From: Idiomarina ramblicola
GTDB taxonomy: Bacteria; Pseudomonadota; Gammaproteobacteria; Enterobacterales; Alteromonadaceae
DNA length: 64,000 bases
Assembly (NCBI RefSeq): GCF_003987255.1
Contig: NZ_PIQC01000001.1
Coordinates: 496,001-560,000 of the forward strand
Direction: 5' to 3'
Positions 19,591 to 31,032 of the stretch are shown one piece after another. A model generated the notes under the pieces. The model saw only the letters and a list, made by a program, of their open reading frames with translations. It ran no database searches and had not been told where the DNA came from. Within the stretch, counting starts at the first letter, position 1. Each line of letters begins with the position of its first letter. The position numbers and the translations under genes were made by a program.

Positions 19591-21768
19591 TTAGTCGATG
19601 CTTGGATCAGTCAATCCTCGACGTTCCAGCAGTGCTTCAACAGTCGGCTCCTGGCCACGCCAGTCAATGTACTGTTGCATTGGATCTTTGCTGCTGCCCT
19701 GTGACAGAATTTCCTTACGGAAAGCCTGACCATTTTCAAGGCTCAAACCACCGTTATTGCCCATGTGTTTGAACGCATCGGCCGCCAGCACTTCACTCCA
19801 CATGTAAGCGTAGTAACCCGCTGAATAACCACCGGCAAATACGTGAGCAAAATAAGTTGAACGGTAACGCGGCGGTACCGCTTCAACGGCTACACCGTTT
19901 TTCTCCAGTGCTTCTTGCTCGAATGCCGCAACGTCATCAATCTCAGTTCCTGGCTCCACAGTGTGGTATTCAAGGTCAAGTAATGCAGCAGAGAGATACT
20001 CTAAGGTATCAAAGCCCTGGTTGAAGTTACGTGCATCCAGTACTTTTTGCAGTAGTTCGTCAGGTATCTGCTCACCGGTTTCATAATGCTTCGCATACTT
20101 CGCGATAACTTTTTCGTTCAGTGTCCAGTCTTCCTGGAAGGTCGATGGAAACTCAACGTAATCACGTGGTACTGACGTACCCGCTTGCGACGGATATTTC
20201 ACATCAGAAAACATACCGTGCAATGCGTGTCCCATTTCATGGAACATGGTTGATACTTCATCAAAGCTGATTAAGGTTGGTTCACCTTCCGGCGCTTTGG
20301 TGATGTTCATGTTGTTCAGAATAACTGGCTTCTGATTCATCAGCTCAGACTGACTACGGAATGAACTCATCCAGGCACCACCACGCTTACTGTCACGAGT
20401 GAAGTAGTCAGCGTAGAACAAACCAATACTTGAGCCGTCGACGTCTTTTACTTCATAGACAACCACTTCGTCATTGTAAACCGGAATGTCGTTGCGCTCT
20501 TCGAAAGTAATGCCGAACAATTGGTTCATTGCGTAAAACACACCGTCTTCCAACACGCGGTTAAACTCGAAGTATTGTTTTACTTCTTCTGCATCAATAG
20601 CGTATTTTTCTTCACGCACTTTCTCTGCATAATAGAACCAGTCCCAAGGCTTCAATTCAAAATCTTCGCCTTCGGCTTCAATCATAGCCTGAATTTCAGA
20701 CGCTTCTTTTTCAACGTTGCTAACAACGGCCGGAACTAAGTCACGCAGCATCGACTGCGCCGCTTCTGGTGTGCCCGCCATGTTGTCGGCCAGCACGTAA
20801 TCGCCCCAGCTGTCATAACCCAACAATTGCGCTTTATCAGCACGCAGTTTTGTCAAGCGCTGAACCATAGGACGAGTGTCAGTCTCGGTATTACCTGAGC
20901 CACGATTTGCTGAAGTTTCCCAAATTTTCTGACGTAATTCGCGATTTTCCAGATCAGTAAGAATTGACTGACGAGTGGTGTTTGTCAGGGTAATTGCGTA
21001 CTTGCCTTCCATATCACGACTTTCTGCCGCACTTGCCAAAGAAGCAATTTGGCTGTCGCTTAATCCGGCCAATTCTTCTTTATTATCTACGACAATAACG
21101 TTTTCCTGAGTCAACGCCATCAAGCTCTTTTGGAACTCGGTGGTTAAGCTTGAAAGTTCCTTGTTGATATCGCGGATTTGCTGCTTTTGCTCTTCATTCA
21201 GTTCCGCACCAGCGCGAACAAAACCTTTGTAAGTGTCTTCCAGCAAACGCTCAGACTCAGAGTCCAGATCAAGTGCTTCACGGTTATCAAATAAGCGTTT
21301 AACTCGCGCAAACAAATCTGCATTGAGCATAATATTGTCGCGGTGTGACGCCATCTTAGGCGCTAACTTGCCTTGTAATTCACGAATTTCATCGCTGCTG
21401 TCAGAAGAGGAGAGGTTATAGAACACTGAACTGACGCGGCCGAGGATTTCACCGGCTTTTTCCATCTCGACGATGGTATTTTCAAAGGTCGGTTCTGCCG
21501 AGTTTGTCGCAATAGCATCAATTTCTGCCATATGCTCTTCCATACCGCGTTCAAATGCTGGTTCAAAATGTTTGAACTCAATCGCATCAAAATTCGGTGC
21601 CTGATAAAGCAAAGAGCTTGCCTTGAAGAACGGATTGCTTGATGTCGCTTGCTGACTACTGTCAGCTGAAGCGGCTTGGTTTTCAGTTGTTGATGAGTTA
21701 TTTGCATCACTGCAAGCTCCCAACGATACTGCTGCACTCACAGCAACAGCCAGTAAAGTTTTACGCAT
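19591..21768 (-). CDS. M3 family zinc peptidase, predicted lipoprotein (Dcp/PrlC-like)
   Basis: A 725-residue metallopeptidase. The zinc motif HEMGH (H510, E511, H514) and the M3 C-terminal signature FAGGYSAGYYAYMWSEV are clear. Unlike cytoplasmic oligopeptidase A, it begins with a signal peptide ending in LGAC (Cys19), a lipobox, followed by a Ser/Ala/Gln/Asn-rich linker, so it should be a membrane-anchored periplasmic dipeptidyl carboxypeptidase or oligopeptidase. Ser/Asp at the +1 and +2 positions leaves the sorting membrane unclear. It lies upstream of ndh with a strong terminator between. GGGAG precedes the ATG. Confidence 0.9.
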   Translation of the reverse strand: MRKTLLAVAVSAAVSLGACSDANNSSTTENQAASADSSQQATSSNPFFKASSLLYQAPNFDAIEFKHFEPAFERGMEEHMAEIDAIATNSAEPTFENTIVEMEKAGEILGRVSSVFYNLSSSDSSDEIRELQGKLAPKMASHRDNIMLNADLFARVKRLFDNREALDLDSESERLLEDTYKGFVRAGAELNEEQKQQIRDINKELSSLTTEFQKSLMALTQENVIVVDNKEELAGLSDSQIASLASAAESRDMEGKYAITLTNTTRQSILTDLENRELRQKIWETSANRGSGNTETDTRPMVQRLTKLRADKAQLLGYDSWGDYVLADNMAGTPEAAQSMLRDLVPAVVSNVEKEASEIQAMIEAEGEDFELKPWDWFYYAEKVREEKYAIDAEEVKQYFEFNRVLEDGVFYAMNQLFGITFEERNDIPVYNDEVVVYEVKDVDGSSIGLFYADYFTRDSKRGGAWMSSFRSQSELMNQKPVILNNMNITKAPEGEPTLISFDEVSTMFHEMGHALHGMFSDVKYPSQAGTSVPRDYVEFPSTFQEDWTLNEKVIAKYAKHYETGEQIPDELLQKVLDARNFNQGFDTLEYLSAALLDLEYHTVEPGTEIDDVAAFEQEALEKNGVAVEAVPPRYRSTYFAHVFAGGYSAGYYAYMWSEVLAADAFKHMGNNGGLSLENGQAFRKEILSQGSSKDPMQQYIDWRGQEPTVEALLERRGLTDPSID

Positions 21769-21816
21769 GGGTATCTCCCGTTGTCTTTGTTTTGTCGTTG
21801 TGTTTTTGGTGACATT

Positions 21817-21845
21817 ACTCTAGCCCTGCAAAGGCTCAGGCTCAA
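21817..21845 (-). promoter_or_regulatory. Candidate promoter of the M3 peptidase gene
   Basis: TTGAGC and TAGAGT separated by 17 bases on the minus strand, ending about 50 bases before the start codon. Confidence 0.35.
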
Positions 21846-21954
21846 GAGGTAAACGGCAAAAAGCATGATCTTCGGGGTAAAATTTGAAAACAGGCTAAGA
21901 ATAAAACAATACAGGGGAACTTTTTAAGCGGGTGCTTATAAACTTGAAGAATAA

Positions 21955-22031
21955 TGGCGGAGTGGACGGGACTCGAACCCGCGACCTCCGGCGTGACAGG
22001 CCGGCATTCTAACCAACTGAACTACCACTCC
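21955..22031 (-). tRNA. tRNA-Asp (GUC), second copy
   Basis: A 77-base cloverleaf: acceptor GGAGTGG pairs with CCACTCC, then discriminator G and encoded CCA. D arm from GTTCAGTTGG, anticodon loop CTGTCAC (anticodon GTC), T arm GGGTTCGAGTCCC. Identical to the copy 26 bases upstream and presumably cotranscribed with it. Confidence 0.97.
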
Positions 22032-22057
22032 GCAATATTCTTTGGGGGCGTACTAAA

Positions 22058-22134
22058 TGGCGGAGTGGACGGGACTCGAACCCGCGACCTCCGGCGTGAC
22101 AGGCCGGCATTCTAACCAACTGAACTACCACTCC
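22058..22134 (-). tRNA. tRNA-Asp (GUC), first copy
   Basis: Same 77-base sequence as its downstream neighbour, with encoded CCA (complement of 22058-22060) and anticodon GTC. It is the promoter-proximal copy of a two-gene tRNA operon. Confidence 0.97.
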
Positions 22135-22179
22135 GCACTCAGTACAACGTTGAAGTATCTCTCCCTCAACGCGGCGTGC

Positions 22180-22208
22180 ATATTACGAGTGAGGGGCAAA
22201 TGAGTCAA
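22180..22208 (-). promoter_or_regulatory. Strong sigma-70 promoter of the tRNA-Asp operon
   Basis: TTGACT (22203-22208) and TAATAT (22180-22185) on the minus strand with an exact 17-base spacer. It is followed by the GC-rich discriminator GCACGCCGCG, as expected for a stable-RNA promoter under stringent control. Confidence 0.78.
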
Positions 22209-22277
22209 CACTTTTTTTAAAGATTTTAACCGACTGTCTGATTTATATTCAGATCTGTGCTTTTTTGACCACAAAGG

Positions 22278-23612
22278 TCATTTTTTACCACTTTTCTCTG
22301 ATTTTAAAGATTCGGAACTAGCAACGTCGGTTGCTACTTTCTTTTTGCGAAATTTAAACCACCAGAGTGCAAATAGAGCCAAGCCAATTAAAACAATATT
22401 CACCACCACAATAATTATCAGATTGGTCATCGCTTGCTTTTGCTTTGCCTCGCGTTCTTGTCTCGCCAGTTCTCGCTGTCGTTCAAGTTCAATTTTCTGC
22501 TGTTGAGCCCGTTCTGCGGCGGTCGGTTCCGGAGGTGGCGGTTCTTTCGCTATAAAGCTAAAGTCATCAATTCTGGCCTCGAATTCGCGACCATCGACAC
22601 TGGTTGCGAAAATATCTAAATCGACCAGATGCTTACCAAAGGCAAGGTTGGCAATAGCAACATTATGTGGAAACGTCTCTATTTCACTGACCGTAAACTT
22701 TCGCACTTCACCGTTAGGAAAACTGGTTTCACCGTTGATAACCACACTTTGTGGATCAATCCAATTTTCATCAACCTGAATAGTCAACTGGTGGTTTTCA
22801 TCTACCGCTTCGGACTGAATCACATTGAATTCAACCGGCAAGGGCTCTACCTCTACGGGTCCAAACTCGAACACACGTTGATACAATGGTGTTGTCATTT
22901 CATAGGTCGCCAGCCATTCGCCGGGCTCAACGTCCAGATTAAAAAAGCCTGTAAAAACACCATCACCGGCACGTTCATCATGACCGCGCCCATTATCTTC
23001 AAATTGTGCTACTCGTGCCGGATTGGCACCAAAGTTATCAAAATCGGGGTTATTGGTACTGATGAATAAAACATCCAATAAAACGGTTTGACGAAAACGG
23101 GCCGTTTCAACCACTTCGTCACCATTATACAGTTTACCTTCAACTTTTAGCTCTTCGTACTGAAACAACGGATTGGGTAAAGGGTTCGCTTCAAAGCGAA
23201 TATCAGAAATGACTAAGGCTTTATTTTCTTCATCGATACGTCCAGCTGCCTGCCACGGCCCTGGTTGAGGTTCCTTAATCCGGATGATGTCAAAATTTGG
23301 ATCCGTATACCAGGTTACCTGTTCTTCAGGATAACGGGCGTCATACCATTTGCTGCCATCCGGCTTTATTAAAACCAACGGCTTACTTCCCGGCTCGCGA
23401 AAGAATAGTAGCGTGATCTCTTCGACATTCTCATCGATACGAAAACTTTGCCCTTTAATTGGCAACTTATTGGTAATGTCCCCTTCTATCAGGCTCATAG
23501 CTCGCTTTTTAACCTGTTCTTCCGAATCAACATCGGTAAAGCTTTGCACGGCATAAGCCTTTGAGCTACTCACTAAAACCAATAATAACGCTATGAGTCT
23601 TGCCACAGACAA
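22278..23612 (-). CDS. TIGR03503-type exported membrane-anchored protein
   Basis: A 444-residue protein that I place in the uncharacterised TIGR03503 family known from Shewanella and Vibrio relatives. It has a signal peptide (about residues 1-21, ending AYA) and a mostly beta-rich periplasmic region with FEDNGRGHDERAGDGVFTG, resembling bacterial Ig-like or choice-of-anchor modules. An Ala/Glu/Gln-rich helix (about 365-395) leads to one C-terminal transmembrane segment (about 398-418) and a basic tail. The TTG at 23612 is the best start: GAAGG lies six bases upstream. It overlaps the dnaQ end by 22 bases. Function unknown. Confidence 0.8.
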   Translation of the reverse strand: MSVARLIALLLVLVSSSKAYAVQSFTDVDSEEQVKKRAMSLIEGDITNKLPIKGQSFRIDENVEEITLLFFREPGSKPLVLIKPDGSKWYDARYPEEQVTWYTDPNFDIIRIKEPQPGPWQAAGRIDEENKALVISDIRFEANPLPNPLFQYEELKVEGKLYNGDEVVETARFRQTVLLDVLFISTNNPDFDNFGANPARVAQFEDNGRGHDERAGDGVFTGFFNLDVEPGEWLATYEMTTPLYQRVFEFGPVEVEPLPVEFNVIQSEAVDENHQLTIQVDENWIDPQSVVINGETSFPNGEVRKFTVSEIETFPHNVAIANLAFGKHLVDLDIFATSVDGREFEARIDDFSFIAKEPPPPEPTAAERAQQQKIELERQRELARQEREAKQKQAMTNLIIIVVVNIVLIGLALFALWWFKFRKKKVATDVASSESLKSEKSGKK

Positions 23613-24298
23613 TGTCCACCTTCTTCTTTTACTCGCGCCAGACGCTCTTGATGTAATGCTTCTTCATCGGCTGTTGCACGCAAAACCTTTAATGCCGGAG
23701 GATGGGTCACTCGCTGATGCTCGACCTTTTGCGAACCACCCTGATTGTCTTTGCCATGACTGGCAAGGTTCAACGCGGTTTGCCCGCCGGTCATCATGAG
23801 ATAAACATCAGCCAGGATCTCGGCATCAAGTAAAGCGCCGTGCAGTTCCCGTGATGAATTATCAACACCAAAAGCGCGGCATAAAGCATCCAGATTATTT
23901 TTTTGCCCCGGCCGCATTTCGCGGGCTAATTGCAAAGTATCCAGCACGGAACAAAAGTCATTGGTTAACCCAACTGTCGGTCTTATTCGACTAAACTCAG
24001 CATCCATAAAGCCCACATCAAAAGGCGCGTTATGAATAACTAATTGAGCCCCTTTGATAAACTCAATAAAATCATGGACCACTTGAGCAAATACTGGCTT
24101 GTCCGTTAAAAAATCATTGGTTATGCCGTGGATCTCAATCGCTTCCTGCTCAACCACCCGCTCAGGATTAATGTAAACATGGAAATGATTACCGGTTAAC
24201 TTGCGGTTAATAAGCTCAACACAGCCTATTTCGATAATCCTGTGACCCTTTGCAGGGTCGATTCCGGTAGTTTCTGTATCTAATACGACCTGACGCAT
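23591..24298 (-). CDS. dnaQ: DNA polymerase III subunit epsilon (3'-5' proofreading exonuclease)
   Basis: A 235-residue DEDDh exonuclease. Exo I is DTETTG at residues 7-12, Exo II is the [11 protein letters not shown] block and Exo III is [19 protein letters not shown] with the catalytic His and Asp. The C-terminal tail after about residue 185 would bind the DnaE PHP domain. It is transcribed divergently from rnhA with 51 bases between, the same arrangement as in E. coli, and is followed by the TIGR03503 gene with overlap. Confidence 0.96.
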   Translation of the reverse strand: MRQVVLDTETTGIDPAKGHRIIEIGCVELINRKLTGNHFHVYINPERVVEQEAIEIHGITNDFLTDKPVFAQVVHDFIEFIKGAQLVIHNAPFDVGFMDAEFSRIRPTVGLTNDFCSVLDTLQLAREMRPGQKNNLDALCRAFGVDNSSRELHGALLDAEILADVYLMMTGGQTALNLASHGKDNQGGSQKVEHQRVTHPPALKVLRATADEEALHQERLARVKEEGGHCLWQDS

Positions 24299-24349
24299 GC
24301 TGAAATCCTGATATACTCGCTGGAAACAAAGGATATAGTAGCAAGTAAC

Positions 24350-24823
24350 ATGTCGAACTCAAAAACTGTTCATTTATATACTGATGGCTCTTGTCTTGGA
24401 AACCCTGGTCCCGGGGGGTACGGAGCCGTACTGGAATACGGAAAAAACCATAAAGAGTTAAGTCAGGGGTATCGCCTGACCACGAATAACCGTATGGAAA
24501 TGCTGGCGACTATAGCGGGGTTACGGGCGTTAAAACGCTCTTGTCACGTTATTCTTACCACTGACAGCCAATACGTAAAACAAGGCGTTGAGCAATGGAT
24601 GCATCGCTGGAAACAGAATGGTTGGCGCACTTCCGCGCGTAAAGCAGTAAAAAACAAAGACTTATGGCAGCAGTTGGACGAAGAAGTTAATCGCCATAAA
24701 GTTGAGTGGAAATGGATAAAGGGTCACTCAGGGCATCAACAAAATGAGCGCTGTGATGAGCTGGCCCGCAACGCCGCAACGCGCGAGCCTATGCTTGAGG
24801 ACAAAGGGTTCAACGGCGAATAA
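24350..24823 (+). CDS. rnhA: Ribonuclease HI
   Basis: A 157-residue RNase H that cleaves RNA in RNA:DNA hybrids. Catalytic acidic residues appear in [11 protein letters not shown] (Asp), NRMEM (Glu), LTTDSQYV (Asp) and CDELARNAA (Asp), with the basic handle region [20 protein letters not shown]. Its length equals E. coli RNase HI. Divergent from dnaQ, and its end is one base from the convergent rhodanese gene. Confidence 0.97.
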   Translation: MSNSKTVHLYTDGSCLGNPGPGGYGAVLEYGKNHKELSQGYRLTTNNRMEMLATIAGLRALKRSCHVILTTDSQYVKQGVEQWMHRWKQNGWRTSARKAVKNKDLWQQLDEEVNRHKVEWKWIKGHSGHQQNERCDELARNAATREPMLEDKGFNGE

Positions 24824-24824
24824 A

Positions 24825-25214
24825 CTATTCGCCGGCAACCACTGGCAGCTTTTTCTCTTCCCACGCGCTCATACCGCCATCTACGCTGTATACGTTATCG
24901 AATCCCATACGCTGCAGACTTTCAGCCGCCAAGGCTGAACGTCCGCCAGTACGACAAATAAGATATAACGGCTTTTCGGCGATGCGATCCAGGGCGTTAT
25001 CATAGCCCGCTACATCGGGGTGCTGATTTAACTGCATTTCTAAAACGCCACGGGGCATGTTCACCGCTTCTCGAATGTGGCCCTGACCATACTCAGCAGG
25101 CTCACGGACATCAATGACACGTGCACCCTGCTCTATTGCGTTTTGCAAATCTTCGGTATTCACTTCTTTGACATTAGATTTTGCTTTGCCACATAACTCT
25201 TGTGCTGTAATCAT
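24825..25214 (-). CDS. Rhodanese-domain sulfurtransferase
   Basis: A 129-residue single rhodanese domain. The active-site loop is CRTGGRS with the persulfide-forming Cys; VIDVREPAEYGQGHI is the other hallmark. A short N-terminal extension precedes the domain and there is no signal peptide, so it is cytoplasmic. It overlaps the end of the upstream methyltransferase by four bases (ATGA), so the two are translationally coupled. Sulfur acceptor unknown. Confidence 0.9.
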   Translation of the reverse strand: MITAQELCGKAKSNVKEVNTEDLQNAIEQGARVIDVREPAEYGQGHIREAVNMPRGVLEMQLNQHPDVAGYDNALDRIAEKPLYLICRTGGRSALAAESLQRMGFDNVYSVDGGMSAWEEKKLPVVAGE

Positions 25215-25981
25215 AGCTTACCTCTTAAATTGCTCTTAGATTTTGAAAACGGTTTTGTCGACATTGCTGTCGCTGTCTGTCTTCCATTAACAGCAAATTG
25301 CTTACGCTGAACCGATGGCTTTAACCGGTTTACTAATGTTTGCTTCCGGGCCACGATAAAATAAGCAGCGCGCAGTCCCGGTATCGTTTCGCTTAACTTC
25401 GTTGACCAGTCACTTCCCCGATGTTCACTGTGATGTAAAAAGTGCGAGACATAAAATTCGGATTCCAGTATTTCGAACCCCAAGACTTCCAGCCAATCTT
25501 TTACTCTTATCAAAGTAAAGTAACGCCCACACCAAGGAAAACTCTTTTTATGCCGGATGAAAAAACCACTGGCCACCGCCGGACTGTATGGATTAAATCC
25601 TGTCAGGATCAGCACACCATCCTCGTCAAGTACCCGAGTTGCCTCTCTTAATAACTGGTGCGGGTTCTGGCAAAATTCAAGGACAAAGGGAGCAATCAAA
25701 TTATCAATGCTGTTTTCTTTTAATGCCAGTTCGGTCAATTTACTGCGCACCGCAACTTGCTGCCCGGCACCAACAGTCAACCAGTCAGCGTTGCTTCGAA
25801 AGCAATCGTTAAGGCCCGGCCCCAATGAGCCAACGACCACCGTTTTCCCCGGCTTTAGCCGTCGTTGATGCAATCGAGTCAACTCAGCAGTTTGCTCCAT
25901 AATATATTGGCCACAAGCCATGTGTTGCCAATTCTGTGGAGCCGCTAAATCAATTTTCGAATACGCTGGTTTAATTAACAC
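25211..25981 (-). CDS. Class I SAM-dependent methyltransferase (YafS-like)
   Basis: A 256-residue Rossmann-fold methyltransferase. VVGSLGPGLND is a variant of motif I, followed by LALKENSIDNLIAPFVLEFCQNPHQLLREATRVLDEDGVLILTGFNP-like strands (motifs II and III). The C-terminal 60 residues are basic and low in complexity (RKQTLVNRLKPSVQRKQ). Its place between gloB and rnhA/dnaQ matches yafS of E. coli, whose substrate is not settled. Divergent from gloB with 74 bases between. Confidence 0.85.
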   Translation of the reverse strand: MLIKPAYSKIDLAAPQNWQHMACGQYIMEQTAELTRLHQRRLKPGKTVVVGSLGPGLNDCFRSNADWLTVGAGQQVAVRSKLTELALKENSIDNLIAPFVLEFCQNPHQLLREATRVLDEDGVLILTGFNPYSPAVASGFFIRHKKSFPWCGRYFTLIRVKDWLEVLGFEILESEFYVSHFLHHSEHRGSDWSTKLSETIPGLRAAYFIVARKQTLVNRLKPSVQRKQFAVNGRQTATAMSTKPFSKSKSNLRGKL

Positions 25982-26055
25982 GGCTAATTCCTGTATTATG
26001 AATTTATCTGCAAATTACTCGCTGGGTTTCTCATCCTAGCGCTATAGGGGCTAAC

Positions 26056-26817
26056 ATGCGAGTTCACGCTATTGAAGCGTTCGATGACAATTATATCTGG
26101 GCGATTGAAACTAATAATAATGACAAAGTTATTATTGTAGACCCCGGTGAAGCGAAGCCAGTTCAACAATGGTTAGAACAAAACAGTAAAACTATCGACA
26201 CCATCTTAGTTACTCACCATCATTACGACCATACGGGTGGAATAGCCGAGTTAGTCAAACAACAACCCTGCCCGGTCATAGGGCCAGATAATCCCGAAAT
26301 TAACACTCTGACCCAAACAGTAACCGAGGGGGATGAACTGACCGTTGGCGGAATCCAGTGGCAAGTATTTACCACGCCTGGTCATACGTTAGATCATATT
26401 AGCTTTTATACTCCCGGCTTTTTATTTTGTGGTGACACTTTGTTTTCCGGTGGCTGTGGACGGATGTTCGAAGGTACTCCGGAGCAGTTCACACAGTCAC
26501 TTTTAAAACTACGCCAACTTCCGGGAGAAACCCGGGTATTTTGTGCCCACGAGTACACCCAGGCAAATTTAGGCTTTGCACTAAAAGTTGAGCCCAACAA
26601 TGCTGTCTTACAAAGTTATGCCGAAAAGGTCAAAATGTTGCGCGAACAAAATCAAATCACGCTGCCAAGCACGCTGCAGCTAGAGTTAGCGATTAATCCG
26701 TTTCTCCGTTTTGATCAAAAAAGTGTTATCTCAGCAGCCAGTAACCATGCAGGAAGTGTAAAAAATACCCCTGAGGACGTTTTTTACACAATTAGACAGT
26801 GGAAAGATAACGCGTGA
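26056..26817 (+). CDS. gloB: Hydroxyacylglutathione hydrolase (glyoxalase II)
   Basis: A 253-residue metallo-beta-lactamase-fold enzyme that hydrolyses S-lactoylglutathione to lactate and glutathione, ending methylglyoxal detoxification. The di-metal motif THHHYDHTGG is intact, with GHTLDHISFY, FCGDTLFSGGCGRMFEGT and CAHEYTQANL (later ligands). The C-terminal domain near NPFLRFD binds glutathione. Next to mltD and the YafS-like gene, a conserved order. Confidence 0.96.
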   Translation: MRVHAIEAFDDNYIWAIETNNNDKVIIVDPGEAKPVQQWLEQNSKTIDTILVTHHHYDHTGGIAELVKQQPCPVIGPDNPEINTLTQTVTEGDELTVGGIQWQVFTTPGHTLDHISFYTPGFLFCGDTLFSGGCGRMFEGTPEQFTQSLLKLRQLPGETRVFCAHEYTQANLGFALKVEPNNAVLQSYAEKVKMLREQNQITLPSTLQLELAINPFLRFDQKSVISAASNHAGSVKNTPEDVFYTIRQWKDNA

Positions 26818-26865
26818 TTCTTTAAACTCCTCAAGATTTTAACAATTATCGGAAGTAAATTACGC

Positions 26866-28497
26866 ATGACAGACAGCAAACGAAAGAACGCATGGTTCAA
26901 ATACTGTATGGTAGCCAGTGGCCTGGCATTAGGTGGCTGCCAAAACACAATGCTGTTTAGCAATAATGACCCGATAGAAGCCAACCAACCATCTGAACTA
27001 AAGCTAACGCCCATTCCTGAAGAAGTCATTAGTCAACCGGCTGAGGAAGAAGTTGCAGCCACTGAGCCTGTAGAACTGACTCCGCAACAGCAGGATGATC
27101 TTTGGGTACGAATTCGGCAACAGTTACGCTTTTCGGTACCTGATGTACCCAGAGTGCAAAGTCAGCGCAACTGGTATGCAAGCCACCCTGAATACTTAGA
27201 TCGCGTTGCCAAGCGAGCCGAACCTTATCTTCATCTGATTGTGGAAGAACTGGAAAAGCGTGATATGCCAATTGATCTGGCCTTATTACCCATAGTCGAG
27301 AGCGCATTTGATCCCTTCGCCTATTCGCACGGCAGTGCTTCGGGTGTTTGGCAGTTTATTCCCGGCACTGCGCGCCAATATGGTTTGGACATCAACTGGT
27401 GGTATGACGGTCGTCGTGACGTTTTCGCCGCAACTCATGCTGCTTTAGATTATTTACAAGCATTACACCGATACTTTGACGGAAACTGGATGCATGCACT
27501 GGCTGCCTACAATTCAGGCGAAGGCCGTGTTGCAGCCGCCATTCGGAAAAATAAACGTTTAAATAAACCAACCGATTTCTGGAACCTCTCGTTACCACGC
27601 GAAACGCGAGCTTACGTACCAAAATTATTAGCGTTAGCCGAGATACTGGCCAACAGCGATGAGTACGGTATAGCCTGGTATCCAATAGAAAACCAGCCAA
27701 AACTCGAGGTCGTTGAGACACCCGCGCAAATTGACCTGGCTTTAGCCGCCGACATGGCGGATATGCCGCTGGATCTATTGCACCAATACAATTCAGGCTA
27801 TAACCGTTGGGCCACAGCTCCAAGCGGTCCGCACCGTTTAATGCTGCCGAAGCAGAACGCAGAAAAATTCAAGCTGGCTTTAAGTAAAACAGAGCCTAAA
27901 GATTGGTTAAGCTGGACCCGGCATGAAGTGAAGTCCGGTGAAAGCCTGCTGACGATTTCAAACAAGTACAATACCTCGGTTGATGTAATTCAACAGGTTA
28001 ACGATATCAGCAGTCACATTATACGAGCGGGCGAACACTTATTAGTTCCTATAGCGACACTCAATATCGAAAATTACAAACTATCGAAAGACCAGCGCCG
28101 TGAAGACCGACAAGATCAAAAACGATCCGGTAAGCGTATAGAGCATATCGTTCAGTCCGGTGATACACTCTGGGATCTGAGTCGTGCCTACAGTGTCAAT
28201 TTACGAGATTTGGCACGCTGGAACTCGATGGCTCCTGGTGATTATTTGAGACCAGGGCAAGAACTAGTGGTTTGGACGGAAGCTGAACCCTCTTCGGCAG
28301 TACAAAGCGGTATCAATAGCATTATGCGTAATATCAGATATCGCGTACGCAGCGGTGACTCACTGGCCAGGATTGCTGATAAATTTAATGTCACCATTCG
28401 ACAAATTGAGCAATGGAATAACATTCAGCGCAATCGTTACCTGCAGCCTGGGCAAATGCTTAAGCTAAAAGTAGATGTGACTGAGGTTAGTAGTTGA
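26866..28497 (+). CDS. mltD: Membrane-bound lytic murein transglycosylase D
   Basis: A 543-residue lipoprotein that cleaves peptidoglycan glycan strands with formation of 1,6-anhydromuramic acid. The lipobox is LGGC (Cys25). The SLT domain spans about residues 100-260; the catalytic Glu is E145 in PIVESAFDP, followed by ASGVWQFIPGTARQYGL and AAYNSGEGRV. Three LysM peptidoglycan-binding repeats lie at about 353-395, 428-472 and 494-537. Two LysM repeats is the count I recall for E. coli MltD, so one may be extra. Confidence 0.95.
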   Translation: MTDSKRKNAWFKYCMVASGLALGGCQNTMLFSNNDPIEANQPSELKLTPIPEEVISQPAEEEVAATEPVELTPQQQDDLWVRIRQQLRFSVPDVPRVQSQRNWYASHPEYLDRVAKRAEPYLHLIVEELEKRDMPIDLALLPIVESAFDPFAYSHGSASGVWQFIPGTARQYGLDINWWYDGRRDVFAATHAALDYLQALHRYFDGNWMHALAAYNSGEGRVAAAIRKNKRLNKPTDFWNLSLPRETRAYVPKLLALAEILANSDEYGIAWYPIENQPKLEVVETPAQIDLALAADMADMPLDLLHQYNSGYNRWATAPSGPHRLMLPKQNAEKFKLALSKTEPKDWLSWTRHEVKSGESLLTISNKYNTSVDVIQQVNDISSHIIRAGEHLLVPIATLNIENYKLSKDQRREDRQDQKRSGKRIEHIVQSGDTLWDLSRAYSVNLRDLARWNSMAPGDYLRPGQELVVWTEAEPSSAVQSGINSIMRNIRYRVRSGDSLARIADKFNVTIRQIEQWNNIQRNRYLQPGQMLKLKVDVTEVSS

Positions 28498-28504
28498 GGC
28501 ACTA

Positions 28505-31032
<2,528 letters not shown>

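Noticed and set aside
21918-21945. Imperfect stem after the tRNA-Asp genes as a terminator
   Set aside because: Two mismatches and no T run; the end of the tRNA transcript cannot be assigned.
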